DNA from: Henckelia pumila
Lineage: Eukaryota; Streptophyta; Magnoliopsida; Lamiales; Gesneriaceae
Direction: 5' to 3'
Assembly (NCBI RefSeq): GCF_033568475.1
Contig: NC_133122.1
Location: 148,690,861-148,754,860, forward strand
DNA: 64,000 bases
Shown: one piece after another, positions 23,898 through 41,700 of the stretch
Layout: each line of letters begins with the position of its first letter
How positions within the stretch are numbered: the stretch's first letter is position 1
Translations under genes and position numbers: made by a program
Notes under the pieces: generated by a model
Databases searched by the model: none
What the model was told of the DNA's origin: nothing
Seen by the model: only the letters and a program-made list of their open reading frames with translations

Positions 23898-25399
23898 AGC
23901 CACCATCCAGTCATTCTACTCCATCACCAGGGTTAACCAATATTTAAATCATCATTGTTTGCCTAATCTTTGTAAGAGGATTTGTATCTTTTAAAATATA
24001 GAAATCATCTACACAAGGGAGTATGCAAGCACAAGAATGGAACCTGAAAAGAGACATAAAAAACCATATTAATGATGCTCGAATCTTAGCTCAATTATGT
24101 AAGTGAATCAAGGGGCGCAGCAGTGCTATAGCTTATACGAGTTGAGATTTTGCTGATTGGCATTACCTTTATCTTAAAAATCTCCCAATTTTATCCACAA
24201 AAAATGTTACATGGAAGATAAGAAACCCAAACACTGCAAAGATCAAATAACATAGAAATGGTTTGCGAAAAATTGAACCCGCAAAATCAACAACAGCAAG
24301 CAGGCTCACCCAGTTCTCTGCTCAAGAAGTGCCGAGAATTGAATCTTAATTTACATACGTGCAGGCACAGATGCCTAACAATACCACTGTTAGGAAAGAA
24401 TGGAAATTGAAGAGCGCCGACTGGCAATACACAAGCAAACAAAATCAGTTCTTGTAAACCATGAGAACGGACAAAAATCTTAAAAGCGTATAAAATGTCA
24501 TGACATCAAAATCTAGAGATCATCTTACCATTTTAAATTATCCTCATCGAGAATCTCTTGGATCCTCCTATTTCTACAAATACGAGAAGCGCGCATAAAT
24601 CATCAGCACAAAGATTTCACCAATTGAATCACAAGCTGTAAATTACACAATTGAAGAAACAGCCTCCTGCAATGGGTTAAAATAATGTAATTAAGATGCA
24701 AATAAATCAAAATATTATTTCAACCCCAAAGTTGAACCAAATCTAGCTAGTAACCATTTTAAAAAAAATTGTACGTACTTTAGAAAATGCATGTTAAACA
24801 CCAATTAGATTTGAAGAACCCGGCCAGATCCAGAAGGAGAGCTAAAATCAAGATATATAGATGGAGACAGATGGCGAAAAAAAAAACACAAATAAAAGGC
24901 AGTGGCAGCAACGCTAAACCAACTAACTTCCCTACTTTCAGAAGCAAAATCAGGTCACACACATTATTCATAACACAAAAGGGGTAGAAATCAATAGCAA
25001 CATCACCGTAAGCTGGAAAAGCTCGTGAGGGCAGATTCCGGCGAGGAAGAGGCGGCAAATATCTCGATCGTAATATTTTTGCGTCACCTATTTTGAGTCG
25101 CCATTCCGATTCCGAACAAAACAGGGCAGCCCCCTGCCTCGAAGGAATCCATTGAGGACATGAAAAGTGTGGAGATAGAAAAAGAAGGTGAAGAGTGTGC
25201 GATTTTCTTGGAGAGTGGCCGGTTGGTATGGATGAGAGGCGGCGGAGTAAGGAAGGGAGAGGAAGAGAGAAAGGAGGCGAAGGAGGAAAGAAAAAGCGAC
25301 AAGTTGAGGTTGGGCTAGGGCTTGTGTAGGTATATGAGTATATGTGTATATAATAATTAATATGTGTGTTTAAAAAAAAAAGCAAAAAAAAAAAAAACA
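23898..25399 (-). other. interior of CACTA B, possible 5' exons and leader of the captured gene
   Basis: On the minus strand, CT-rich sequence at 25080-25320 followed by short exon-like segments looks like a plant gene 5' region. One example near 24580-24530 reads NRRIQEILDEDNLK between a TTTGTAG acceptor and a GTAAG donor. The 208-codon minus frame at 24780-25406 is low-complexity Phe/Ser/Pro-rich and is not believed to be a protein. Confidence 0.35.
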
Positions 25400-25770
25400 A
25401 AGACAACGGTTTAAGAAATGTGTTGTCATAAACTACATAAAATAATAGAGAAAGACAACGGTTAAAAACAACCGTTGTCGTAGAACCCCAAAAATCCGCT
25501 TATAGACAACGGTTAATAAAAACCGTTGTCGTAGACCATAAAAAACGTGCTCATAGACAACGGTTAATAAAAACCGTTGTTGTAGGCTTAAAAAACCCGC
25601 TAATAGACAACGGTTTTAAAAAACCGTTGTCTTAGACCCATATAAGACAACGGTTTTGAAAAAACCGTTGTTTTTGTTCATTAAAAAGGCCAACAACAAC
25701 GGTTTTAATAAAAACCGTTGTTAAAGACCAAAAGACAACGGTTTTTCAAAAAAACCGTTGTCTTTCAGGT
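25400..25770. repeat. right sub-terminal palindrome array of CACTA B
   Basis: About eight units GACAACGGTT(N)4-8AACCGTTGTC spaced 35-55 bp apart. Several have perfect 10-base arms. They mirror the left array. Confidence 0.88.
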
Positions 25771-25801
25771 GTTGTTGATAGCACAATTTGGTGTAGTGTG
25801 C

Positions 25802-27263
25802 ATAGATTGGGTCTGGTTGAAATTAATCATAAATCGAAGTTGAATACAAATGACCCTTTTATATTGTCTACTCAAGCCCAACAAGTTTACTACATTGTAT
25901 TTCCTACTATCAAACAAGAGAGGAATGATTGGGTCGCAGTGTGTAAAGTGAAAGCCAGAGGAAAATTTGACGTGTCAGTGCTCGAAGATCAAGATGAAAA
26001 TGTTCCACCGGTTATTGAGGCTGCTTTTCAAGAAGAAGAGACATCCAATCTGCCTTCTATTTGAAAGAGTGGGTGCCCGGTTAGCCAACTTGTGGCTAAG
26101 GGCTTTTATGACTCTATGTAAAACAATCTTTTGTTTAATATAATTTACACTTTTATAATGGAATTGACTTTATCTTTCTTCATATTGTTATATTATGATA
26201 TACTATTGTTGTTTTGATAAAGACCTTGAATATACTATAGTGTATGTAAGATGTGGTAGCACATGGGAATGACTATCATGAAACACATCTTATAGTCACT
26301 GTATATTCTAAATTGTTCCTAGTCAATTGAGTCGTCCGCAAATAAGGATAAGGATCGCTCGAGATTGAGACTAGCATTTGCGATGCCGAGTACCACGTTT
26401 CATTGGTATGGAACATAGAGATGTTCAAAGCATGCAAATGGATATTCATATGATGAATGATCGAACTACCCTATTCGGACTTTCCAAGTGGTTATCACTT
26501 ATCGAGTGAATAAAGTCCGCGGTTTTGATTGTACACCATTAGTCCTTATTACTTGAAACATCATTGAGACTCTATATGCTAGTACTGTACTTTGACTCGT
26601 TTACCGACTCTATTGGGGTCATCAGGTGTCGGGATTGGGTACAGTTACGACACATATAGGAGTCGATGCTTTGTTGTCAAGGATTCACCACATACTTGCG
26701 AGTGTGGATATCCTATGCGATCTGAGGAGATATTAGTGTGACGAATCTTTAGCCAGAGTACATGATGTATTTTAGGTTAATGGGTTATCCTAGTAACACA
26801 TGCGATGTCACTAATAGATCTCCAAGATGTTATGCATAGTTATCGAATCTCGAACGACTCTCGATATACCAATGATTGTTGATTCGATCGGGATATATGG
26901 ATGAAGGGACCGTACTGTACACTAACCAGAGTTAGATTTGACGTGTCAGTGCTCGAAGATCAAGATGAAAATGTTCCACCGGTTATTGAGGCTGTTTTTC
27001 AAGAAGAAGAGACATCCAATCTGCATCCTATTCTCACAGACACAAACAGTGGTGAGGTTTACATTGTTTTTGATGGTGAGGAAGAAGAGTTAGATTATAT
27101 GGAAATTGAGGAGCTCCGACGTGTTATGAATGGTAAGCAAGTTATTGTAGAAGGTGAAGGGCTGGAGGAAGAACTGGAAGAATTTGAATCAGATGACGAA
27201 ACCCAAGATGAAGCAGATTATGACTCTAATAATAGTTCTAGTGAAATGGAAAATGGTGATTAA
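25802..27263 (+). pseudogene. TNP2-type transposase of CACTA A, 3' end, broken by a duplication/insertion
   Basis: Continues the DUF4216 frame with HRLGLVEIN..NDPFILSTQAQQVYYI..WVAVCKVKARGKFDV. After 26062 the frame runs into a stop (26062-26064) within foreign sequence. The last 98 bases of coding sequence are then repeated at 26936-27033, and the acidic C-terminal tail (ELDYMEIEELRRVM, then runs of E and D) continues to a stop at 27261-27263. Loss of the intervening 971 bp would restore one continuous tail. Confidence 0.8.
25965..27033 (+). repeat. 98-bp direct repeats (25965-26062 and 26936-27033) around an 873-bp insert
   Basis: Both copies run from ATTTGACGTGTCAGTGCTCG to ..CCTATT, with only about three to four differences. 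The 873-bp insert (26063-26935) has no coding frame and does not match the rest of the CACTA element. It looks like unrelated repeat DNA. A 98-bp repeat is too long for a transposition TSD, so break repair with filler DNA is more likely. Confidence 0.85.
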
Positions 27264-27570
27264 CATATTTTCTTTCAAATATTTTTCTACTTATGATTTA
27301 TCCTTTATAATTTGTGCTCAATAATATGGATTCTTTTATTTATGCATGAACTAATAATTAATGGTTTTTCTTGTAAATTTTTCTATGAATAAGCATGACT
27401 GTAGAGCTTATATGTTGTACATTGTTCGTGAAACAGGTAAGTCTCTCCATCTTTTGTTCAATAGTTCTTTTCTTTTTAAATTCATTTCTTTATGTTAAAA
27501 TGTCTTTGAAGAGTACTGTACACTGTTTTTAATGTAGATCAATCCAGTATTTAATATTATTTAATGCAGC

Positions 27571-29761
27571 ATGTCTGGTAGAGGAAAGAATATTGGTTCT
27601 AGCAGGGGAAGATCAAGGGGAAGAGGACAGAGGAGATGTCAATCTTTTAGGATACAAGATCACGAGGATGCAGATTCGATATCACTGAATCGTGTGCAAT
27701 CTACACAGACTATTGGGTTAGATAATATTTCTGCTAATAATCATGCACGTAGGCAACATGGTACATCACCGGTTGTTAAAAATATACCAAGAAATCTGAT
27801 ACAGGTGCGTGAATTTGTTATAATGCTACTCCTATGTATTTGGCAAAACAAATAGCATATCAATTAAATTACTTGCATCATATTTATTTGATTGTTATAG
27901 GAAGAGGAGGTAGAAAGACCAACATCAGAAGATAATGTCATTGGTGATACTCGTTCTGAAGAAGATAGTTCATCGGTAGTTAGACGAAGAGGACCTAACC
28001 AAGGCTCTTTGTTTCCAACGAGCCTTGATGAAAAAACTAAGATAAATGTTGTTATGAATAATTAAATCATATCACCTTTTAAATTTAACAAGTTAGTATA
28101 CTTTTAATTAGTTTTACATGCCATACTATATATTTATAATTTTTTGTGTTTAGATTTGTTGAAGTTGAGGTTCCTCATGATATTACAAATGATATCAAAG
28201 GAGCCATCAAAGGGGCATGGCCAACATGGAAAAAGGTACCTAACGATACTAAGGATTTTCTCTGGGATAATTTCAAGGTAAGTAATTATTTTTATAATAT
28301 CATAAATTTCAGTCAATCTTATATGAATTAGTTGTATTTTGATATTCTTGATAATAATTGATTGCTTATTGGAATGATGCAGTTGAGATATAGATGGGAT
28401 AATGTTACTGATAGAGAAATGAGAAAAGTGTGGAATGAAAATGCAGCTGAAAGATTTAGATCAACAATTCATTTGGCTAAGAAAGCAGCATTATCAACTG
28501 CATATGAAGACTTAGGAAGGGAACCAAATATATTAGATATGATAGGTAGGAAACCTGAATGGATTGGAGTTAAAATATGGGATGAGTTGGTGAGGAATCA
28601 TTGGAATAAAGAAGATCACAAGATCAAATGTGAAGTAGCAAAAAAAAATCGAATGATTCTGAAGGATGGATCTATTACTAGACATGCTGGAGGTTCAATT
28701 TCTTTTGGAGCACACCTCGAGAAAATGGTCAGTTTTTAGAGCTTTTATCCAAATACACTTCTTATTACATTTTTGCATTTGTATATTTAATTAAATACAT
28801 CTAATTTGTTATTTTATATATTGGCATATATATTCATAGAAGAAAGAGTTGGGACGAGAAGTGGATGAATTTGAGATTTTTGAACGCATGCATAAAAGGA
28901 AGCAAGGTACTGGAGAGTTCGTGGATAATAAATCGGCCCGGATTAGTGTGAGTCAAATTAATTAAATTATTTATTATTTTTTGATTGTGTCCTATTGATA
29001 TCATTTCATATTGTTGATATAACTATGTTTGTGGATTTGCATTATTGCTTATCTGCCAGAAAGATCACAATTCACACCTAGCCGGTGGCTGGAATGCAAA
29101 ATTAAATGTTATTTTGGAATGATTCTTTATTGCACTATATATTACTGTAATATATCTTTTTGTTTGAGACAATATATTTTAACTTGTGAGTAAAGTTTAT
29201 TAGTTTAGCAATGTTGCAGTTAAATTCTTATATATCTAATTGATTCTAAAACAACATTGATCTTATTGGTTTGTTTCTATATTATGTTAATGAAAGTTAT
29301 TGTTATATGGACAGGAAAAATACAGAGAGAAACTAAATATTGATGATCAATCTTTGAATCCTATGTTTGATCTCAAATCATGGTGTGATGTGGTGGGTCG
29401 TCCATCTAAGGGCAGGGCATATGGATTTGGACGTGAGCAACACTCTAAAAGAGCACACAATGGAAATTCGCTATTTCCAAGTCATGAGATACGTTCCAGC
29501 GAGAAAAACAAAGAGTTAGAGAAAGAAATTGAAGATATGCGAGCAAATAGTAAAAGAATGGAGGAAGAAATTATCGAAAGTCGTAAGAAGTTGGAACTTG
29601 TTATCATAGAAAACAGGGAGAGAGAAGACAAGCTTATGGAGGAAAGCAGATTGAGAGAAGAAAATCTCAAGAAGATGGTCCGTAAAATGATTCAAGAAGT
29701 GGGGTATACTAATCACATATTCCCAGGAGGATCTGGCGCACGCGAGAATCGTAATAAATAA
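27571..29761 (+). pseudogene. TnpA-type plant transposase (Transposase_24 / Ptta-En-Spm) of CACTA A
   Basis: Exons from GT-AG signals: 27571-27804, 27901 to about 28050, 28154-28277, 28383-28727, 28840-28947 and 29315-29761 (stop). The N-terminus is basic (SGRGKNIGSSRGRSRGRGQR). The middle has the Transposase_24 pattern: AWPTWKKVPNDTKDFLWDNF, LRYRWDN, WNENAAERFRS, KPEWIGVKIWDELVRNHW. The C-terminus (~29510-29690) is a strongly charged coiled coil. The splice between exons 2 and 3 cannot be joined in frame by any donor I can see, so I class it as probably defective. The other joins are clean. Expected role: binding of sub-terminal repeats. Confidence 0.75.
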
Positions 29762-30538
29762 GGCAAATGCAACATAAGTTTCAGATTTTAAAATTTATTT
29801 AGTTATGATTTGATTTGATTAGATTAATTTTTTAAGTTAGTTGGATGCTAATGTCTTTTTTATGCTACGATTAGTTCCATGGTATTTTATTTGAATTGGG
29901 AAGATTAGTTGTTCTTATTTTTAGTTTATTTGTAGAGGAATATGGCAATGAATTATAATATTAATTATTGATTTTTTTTATAAAATTAGAAATTGATTTA
30001 TAAACAAATGTTTATATAAAATTGTAAACAGATTTATAAATGGAATGAAATAACAATGGAGTTGAGACAAAATTAGTGACAGAATATGATCATATTTGGT
30101 TCGTTGTTTGAGATTGAATAATGACGGATTTGAGATAAAATTAGAGACGAAATTTAACGGAATATAATTATATTCAATATATTGTTCGAGACTAAATAAT
30201 GACAGATTTGAGACAAAATTAAAGACGGAATTTGAGGTGATTAGAATTATGCTCAAATGTTATTTGATACGGAATAATAACGGATTTGATACAAAATTAG
30301 AAACGGAATTCAATTTTGAGATTATTGTCATTAACTAAAATTAAAAACGGATTCATAGACGGAGTCATAGTCTGTCACTAAATTTAGAAACGGAATTTAT
30401 CTGTCTCCAAATCTGGGACGGGACTATCGAAAACGGATTTTTGAGACGGAATATTTCGTCTTAAACTTACTTTAGAAACGGAAAAATAAGTTTTAGAGAC
30501 GAAAAAATCCGTCTCTGAAGCCTTGATTTCTTGTATAT
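29762..30538. repeat. right sub-terminal region and terminus of CACTA A
   Basis: Many copies of GAGACGGAATTT, ACGGATTTGAGACAAAATTA and related motifs, closing with ATCCGTCTCTGAAGCCTTGA then TTTCTTGTA. No gene is present. Confidence 0.75.
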
Positions 30539-31624
30539 ACTTTAATTAATTGTTAATTCATTTCTTTTTCAATGTGCATGCATGATGGTTTGCCCAACAT
30601 ATATAACTTTCTTTTTATCTAAAAAAAGTTTATTTTTCATTTATAATTATTTTATTTTAATCAATATTCTAGAAGCCGTGAGCCTTAAATCCGTAAATAA
30701 TGTCGTACGTTAACAACGTAGCCCTTAGATCAATCTTGTCACGTCATGATAACAAAGGAAACGTGATGTTTATACTCTTGTATATGATTTTAAAAAAATG
30801 AAGTTACAGTTTCATCATTAGCTATACATTAACGACAAATATTTGATAATATATATAATTAGTTTTGGAGTCAAGTCATGTGTTCGATAAAAAAAAATTG
30901 TAGAAATATATTATTTATACACAAGTAAAAAAAAGTATATCGTATAACTATTTTATAAAAAGTTATAAGATATGCAAATTTATTTCTATTTATTGTCTAT
31001 ACACATGCAAACAAGTATTTATTCATCGTTAATGAGTTTGAAAATAAGCTTACCTAATAAAACTCTTTAAATTATTCAAGAACAAGGTTTGCTATTTTCT
31101 TAAATCAGAATGAAATAAATATACACATTAAATTCTCAAATGAAAATGTTCATTCAAAATATTTATATAATTACATAATAAAATTTACAACTTATCTAGC
31201 CAGCTATACCAGTGGATTAAGAATCGTTTTTAAAATTCAATACAAATTTAGATGTGTTAAAAATGGATTAAGAGAGCGGAGCGAAGTTGACCAGTAAAAC
31301 ACCAACTCAAGAGAAACGTAAAACAAGTGACCTGTTTTATATGGTAAAACGTATTAATTCGATGAGATTTTAAGCCGGTTGAGAAAACATCATGAGAGAG
31401 GCAGAGAGCCAATCTAACAAATTAGTCTGTTATGACATTTTTAGATAATTTGAACGGGGAAAAGATTAAAAAAAATTAATATTTTTTTGAAATGTTTATT
31501 TTTTCTTCGAAAAAAATAAAATTTTTAGAAAAAATATGGTACAATGAGTGAGAACAAATACTAATAAGCCTCTGGCTTTGAAGCTTTGCTATATGTTCAA
31601 GATGTTATCCATTCTCCAAAACCA
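30539..31624. other. intergenic, upstream of NTRC
   Basis: AT-rich, without repeats I recognise. It must hold the NTRC promoter, but no convincing TATA box can be singled out. Confidence 0.5.
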
Positions 31625-37061
<5,437 letters not shown>

Positions 37062-38239
37062 GCGTAAGCTCCGTTACTATGCTTACCGCAGGGCTTGTAT
37101 TTTTGAGATGCCTCGTTCCAAATTCGATTCAATTTTGATAATGTCTGAAAACAGGTAGATGAATATGCTATGTATTTTCCAGGTTAGTCGTGTGAATTGT
37201 ACTGTACATTCAGAATGGTCTCCCATAAGTAACAATGTACCCCTATTTCTTTTTCCTTTGCAGCACGTTGTAACATTTTTTAAAAGTGAATAATACCTCT
37301 TGAGAAATTTCGCATACGCTTTGATTAGGGAGCTTCGTTTGCTAAAGCAGTGTTTGCAACTTTTAAAAATAAATGATTATGAATTTTTATTTTTATTTTT
37401 TTAAATTTGTGGAAAAAAAATTTCATAATCATTTATATTCAAAGGTTGCATACAATACCTAAGTTTGATTTTGTAATGGGTTTCAGATTATTTATTTATT
37501 TAATTAAAGATTTGAAATTCACTGTCGAAGTTGAAAAATTATTGAACTCGTAGATCGAAAATTTTAATGCATGGATCCAAAATTCTTAAATTTGCGCAAA
37601 TACTTATCAGTAATATAAATCATTGAATTCCTTGATTACCACATTAATTTAATCGGTATCCAAATATAGCCATAAATTGTAGTGTGCGACTGGAAATTGT
37701 ATTTCAAGCATTTGTTCCTTTGTAATTCCTCAAGCCATACACGTTACACAGCCCACTCCCCATATGTAGAATATATTTGCTACGTTAAATAAGATTCCAC
37801 CCTATTAGACACTACATTAAAAGTAATAAACATATGTCAATCCATTGATTTTTTAGTAGACACATGCATCTATTACTAAATATTCATCTTTAGATATACT
37901 ACGAAGTACTACCCTAGACTTAGATAGTGTTTTGGAGAAATTTGTGAAAAAAAATTGAAAAATGCTTTTTAAAAGCTCTTCAAAATACTATATTAATCTC
38001 GTGAAATAACTTCATAGACATTTTCAGGTGAGTTTATATGACATTTACGCAATGTTTGAGAAAGCTTCTAGAAAAAACTTATCATTTTTTTCTTAACAAA
38101 ATTTTGAATAAAAACTGAAAAATACTTTCTACAAGCTCTCTCAAATACTATCTTATCATGAATGCGGCATATATCAAAACGAATGGTTGGGGAAAAAAAT
38201 AAGAAACGTAATGAAGGAACGACTCCACTCTCCCTTACC
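37062..38239. other. intergenic between convergent NTRC and TFIIB
   Basis: Contains the 3' untranslated region of NTRC and two copies of the fold-back MITE family (half copy 37925-37991, full copy 38050-38153). No gene is seen. Confidence 0.6.
37925..38153. repeat. fold-back MITE copies (37925-37991 partial; 38050-38153)
   Basis: The full copy reads TGTTTGAGAAAGCTTCTAGA, AACAAAATTTTG core, and ends CAAGCTCTCTCAAATACTA. The partial copy has a TAGTGTTTTGGAGAAA arm and ends GCTCTTCAAAATACTA. They match the copies at 17269-17484. Confidence 0.65.
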
Positions 38240-38500
38240 ATGAAGATCTCCTCTTGGAATGTAAGGGGCCTCAACTCGCCCCTTGCATAAAAGAATGGGA
38301 ATTCACCCATAGAGAAAGGAGATAAACATAAACCCTTCTTGCCAGAAAGTAACCATAAATGCCCTCATTCAGAGAAATCAAGAAAGTGGTGGAAATCATA
38401 CATAATTTCATAACCCAACTAATGAATTTACGGGGAAAACACAATCCCACCAACATATTATGAAGGAAGCCTCTATCCACGGTATGTTTTCCTGTTTTTC
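38240..38500. pseudogene. LINE (non-LTR retrotransposon) fragments in opposite orientation
   Basis: On the plus strand, 38240-38285 encodes MKISSWNVRGLNSPL, the typical start of a plant LINE ORF2 endonuclease. Immediately next to it, on the minus strand (38480-38271), VDRGFLHNMLVGLCFPRKFI and SWVMKLCM..ISLNEG match the plant LINE reverse transcriptase region before the YADD site. The two pieces face opposite directions and overlap by only a few bases. This suggests a twin-priming type inversion during insertion, or a later rearrangement. Confidence 0.7.
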
Positions 38501-38723
38501 TTGACGGGAATATTTCCTACAAGTTCTCCTGTAAGAAACAGGCAAATAATGCATGACTGATCACCAAATTATGTGATATATGGTCCATCTCAATTTTGGA
38601 AATCTGTGACTAGCAGCAACAAGAGTAAAAATTGTAGATCAAGAATCTCTATCTAGCCAGGTGATAAAACCAAAATGCACAATACAAGTACTCCGTTTTT
38701 TTCATCGCTAAAAGCCACTCGTT

Positions 38724-41700
38724 TTAGGCCTTAGGACTGCTAAGATTCTTGAGGTCTCTTTCCTTTGCGTACCACTCTGGTATTATTTTGGCAGCATGGG
38801 GGTAAAGATCTTTGTACGCATTCTTGATAGTTCCCTCGGCAACAGTGGTGGCGATAGAGATATCTGCAGGCATAATATTTGAGATTTCTGATGGACAAGA
38901 ACAAGTACAATAAAGCATGATGACCAAAAAAATAATAATAATAATAATAATTAGCCACAAACATAACAGCATTGAGACATCATATGCGTTTACTCAAACC
39001 TAACCAAATTCAAATATCATTAGATTCCTATTTGAAATTATCGAACTTGGCATGGAACTCCAAAATATTTGCATATATGTTATTTTGTTAAAAATAACTC
39101 GCAATATATTTAGAATTAAACAAGGTAACAAGTTCAAATTGCAATTTCTTCACTTTATAAAGCCTCTATGATTAACTTTGAATCTAATGAACCAAGATAA
39201 ATTGGAACTAATTTCAGCCAAATTCAAGCCTGAAATAATTCATTTTTTCAGCTTCAAGGATATTAAAAAATTTTGAACTCAAGCTCGCATATGAAATTAT
39301 GAGAAGCGTTCAGTGCAGTACAATTACACATCTGGGTTAGACCCGATACAGCGGAATACATGAAATCTTAGGATATGGCGATTGAAATAAAAGATGAATC
39401 AGCTTCATTAGATATAGTGGTCTATTTATCCGTGAACAAGGTGGCAAAAGAGGGTCTTAAAACATGGCTTATAGCTTGAAACTCGTAAGACAACCTTATT
39501 AACCCAAGGATCACGAGAAAATAAATATGAGGTGAACATTCAAATACCTCGCAATGGTTTTTTCGAATCTGCAGATAATTGGGTAATCATAAATATTATG
39601 GCCGCTGCAATTGATATAGGACTCCTCCTGCAATCATAGAATAATGGTAGTTCCCTTAAGAAGCTAATTCATCAACAATATACACAAACTATAAACCATC
39701 TATAAAACCTTCAGTAACATTCATTTCCTAATAGTTGAGTGTTGAAAGAACGAAAAAGTATCTTGACATTATGGAAAGAAGATATTTAACATTATTCAGT
39801 TCCATGTGTTCGAGAAGGTTGAAATTAATGAGACCTCGGCATCTATCTGATTAACATCAAACAATTCATTCCAGAGAACTGGGAAGCAAATGCTTATAAC
39901 TTCTCCATCTTCCTCCTTTTCATACATACTCGTAATCAACAGGAAACAAATCAAAAACCATGTTTCTGTACTTCTCCAACTTTATTTCAATATTTCAATT
40001 TTTTGGGCAGAAAATAGAAATGCGATTTTTGTTTGAAATTCAGTTATCCATTCCGATACATAAAATAGCAAGGCCGGATAACGGCAGTGACAGGATGATA
40101 AGACATTGGATCAATCAAAGAATATGCAAAATTTTGACCCAAAAAAGACAAACCTTATATCAAAGTCTCCTGACTTCTGGACGGTTTCTTGGACAGCTTT
40201 GACCTCCTCGTTGCTCATACCAAGATTAGAGCAAAAACGTCTCTGCATAAGCAAGAAGGGACAAGATTACTCACAAATTGAATAAAACATACATCATAAA
40301 TATAAAGATTACATAACTAAAGAACTTTCTAATCCACTTAAATAACCACATAGTTCCTTTAATAAACTCACCAGATAGTCCCCTGCATGAATGGTGCCCA
40401 TTTCCATTGATTCGCCCATCTCCACCTTCAGCTGTTTCACAATAAATTCTTTTGCTCGGCCAATTTCTTTCTTCGTAGCTCCAGCAACAATGGAGCATAT
40501 CTCTAATCGAGATCGACAGGTTTAGAGTACGTCATGCACAGGATAATAGCAGATGACAATTATCAACATGTGCAATTAAGTATGGTAGCACCTTTCACAG
40601 TGCGTGGCTTGCCCTCTTGCCGACAAGCAATGTAAATACATGCTGCAACTAGAGCCTCTAAATTTCTTCCTCTTGTGCACTTTTGATCTTCCAACCTTTT
40701 ATATATTTCACTAGCCCGATCCTTTAAAAAAAAGTGCCATAAAAAACTAAATTTTCACAATCTTGACAGCTTTTCGCACAAGTAAACAAATTTCCACATA
40801 AGCCGAATGCCAAAAAGGTAAATGATACGAAAGAAAAAGATTTGAATTGAATGGATATTCAATATTTGCTAACTTAAAAAGCTTTTTGCATGAGTACACC
40901 AACTTTTACACAGCCAAAATGCCATGTGGTTTATATATAGATAAAAGTGAATCATATCACATCTAGAGAACTTGCGTTTACGTTTACGTTTACCCATTGA
41001 TAAAATGAATGATAAAATAACTGCAAGGGAACACTTTATCTCAACCATTTACAACCTGTCATGGAACCTCTATTTTAACTATGCATATTGCTTTTGGTTT
41101 ATATTCACACACAGGTAAAATAAATCGGGTCTGGTTTATATTAGCACACAAGAAAAATAAATCATAAAATAATTACAAGGTAACACTTCATCTTAACCAC
41201 TTAACATGTATGGTGAACAAATGTGTCTTGCACCAATCCCAGAATCCCAATCCCGATATCTCACAGCAGAAAGATAAAATCAAAAACAACAAAAAAAAAC
41301 CCGCACGCACGTAAGCTCGTGCACAGAAGGAAAAGGAACTGTAGATAGAAAGCTAAAAATGGAGAGGCATTAAATGCGGAAATGGCAAGTGATAGATTTG
41401 ATCAGGAGAACTAAAACCAATGGAGCATGCATAGAGTCCACTCTCGATTCAAGAAAATCAGGGCGTAAATCCACGCACCTTTATGGTTGTGACCAGGCTC
41501 AACCTAAAACAGGCAAAAAAACAGTTATAGTTAGTTTATTCGCGTTTACTAAATGAGAACAAAACCCATAACAAATTTGCTCACTAAAGTATCAACTAGT
41601 TGGCACTTTCATGGGAAGAAAATCGCAAACTAACAGATTAACTACATTCTACACCTAAAATATCATTTAGAGATCATCGCAACATAATTTCCTTTCCCAA

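Larger units (their letters stand above)
19118..25798 (-). mobile_element. CACTA element B nested in element A, TSD TGC
   Basis: The left end CACTACAAGAAAATTGC and the right end ..CAATTTGGTGTAGTG (minus strand CACTACACCAAATTG) are CACTA termini. TGC precedes the left end (19115-19117) and follows the right end (25799-25801), a 3-bp TSD. The host frame rejoins exactly after removal (DTYDKGTKV then HRLGLVEIN). Both ends carry arrays of small palindromes. No transposase domain is seen in 6.7 kb. A fragmentary Ulp1-type protease gene lies on the minus strand, so the element is a non-autonomous carrier. Confidence 0.92.
17522..30538 (+). mobile_element. CACTA (En/Spm) element A, interrupted
   Basis: The left terminus TACTACAAGAAATCAAGGC (first base of CACTA mutated) and the right terminus, read inverted ..TACAAGAAATCAAGGCTTC, are inverted repeats sharing ACAAGAAATCAAGGCTTCAG. 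Sub-terminal regions (17540-17900 and ~29990-30510) are packed with GACGGAATT/GACGGATTT motifs in both orientations, as in En/Spm-type elements. Inside lie a TNP2-type pseudogene and a TnpA-type gene. The outermost 3 bases are degenerate and I cannot identify a 3-bp TSD. Removing nested element B leaves about 6.3 kb. Confidence 0.85.

Noticed and set aside
24780-25406. 208-codon minus frame rich in Phe, Ser and Pro
   Set aside because: Low complexity from CT-rich DNA; no domain, and probable exon-like segments lie in other frames.
19118-25798. Autonomous CACTA element
   Set aside because: No TNP2 or TnpA domain found in either strand of the 6.7 kb.
26063-26935. Insert as a simple transposon with long TSD
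   Set aside because: The flanking duplication is 98 bp, beyond any known TSD, and no terminal repeats were seen.
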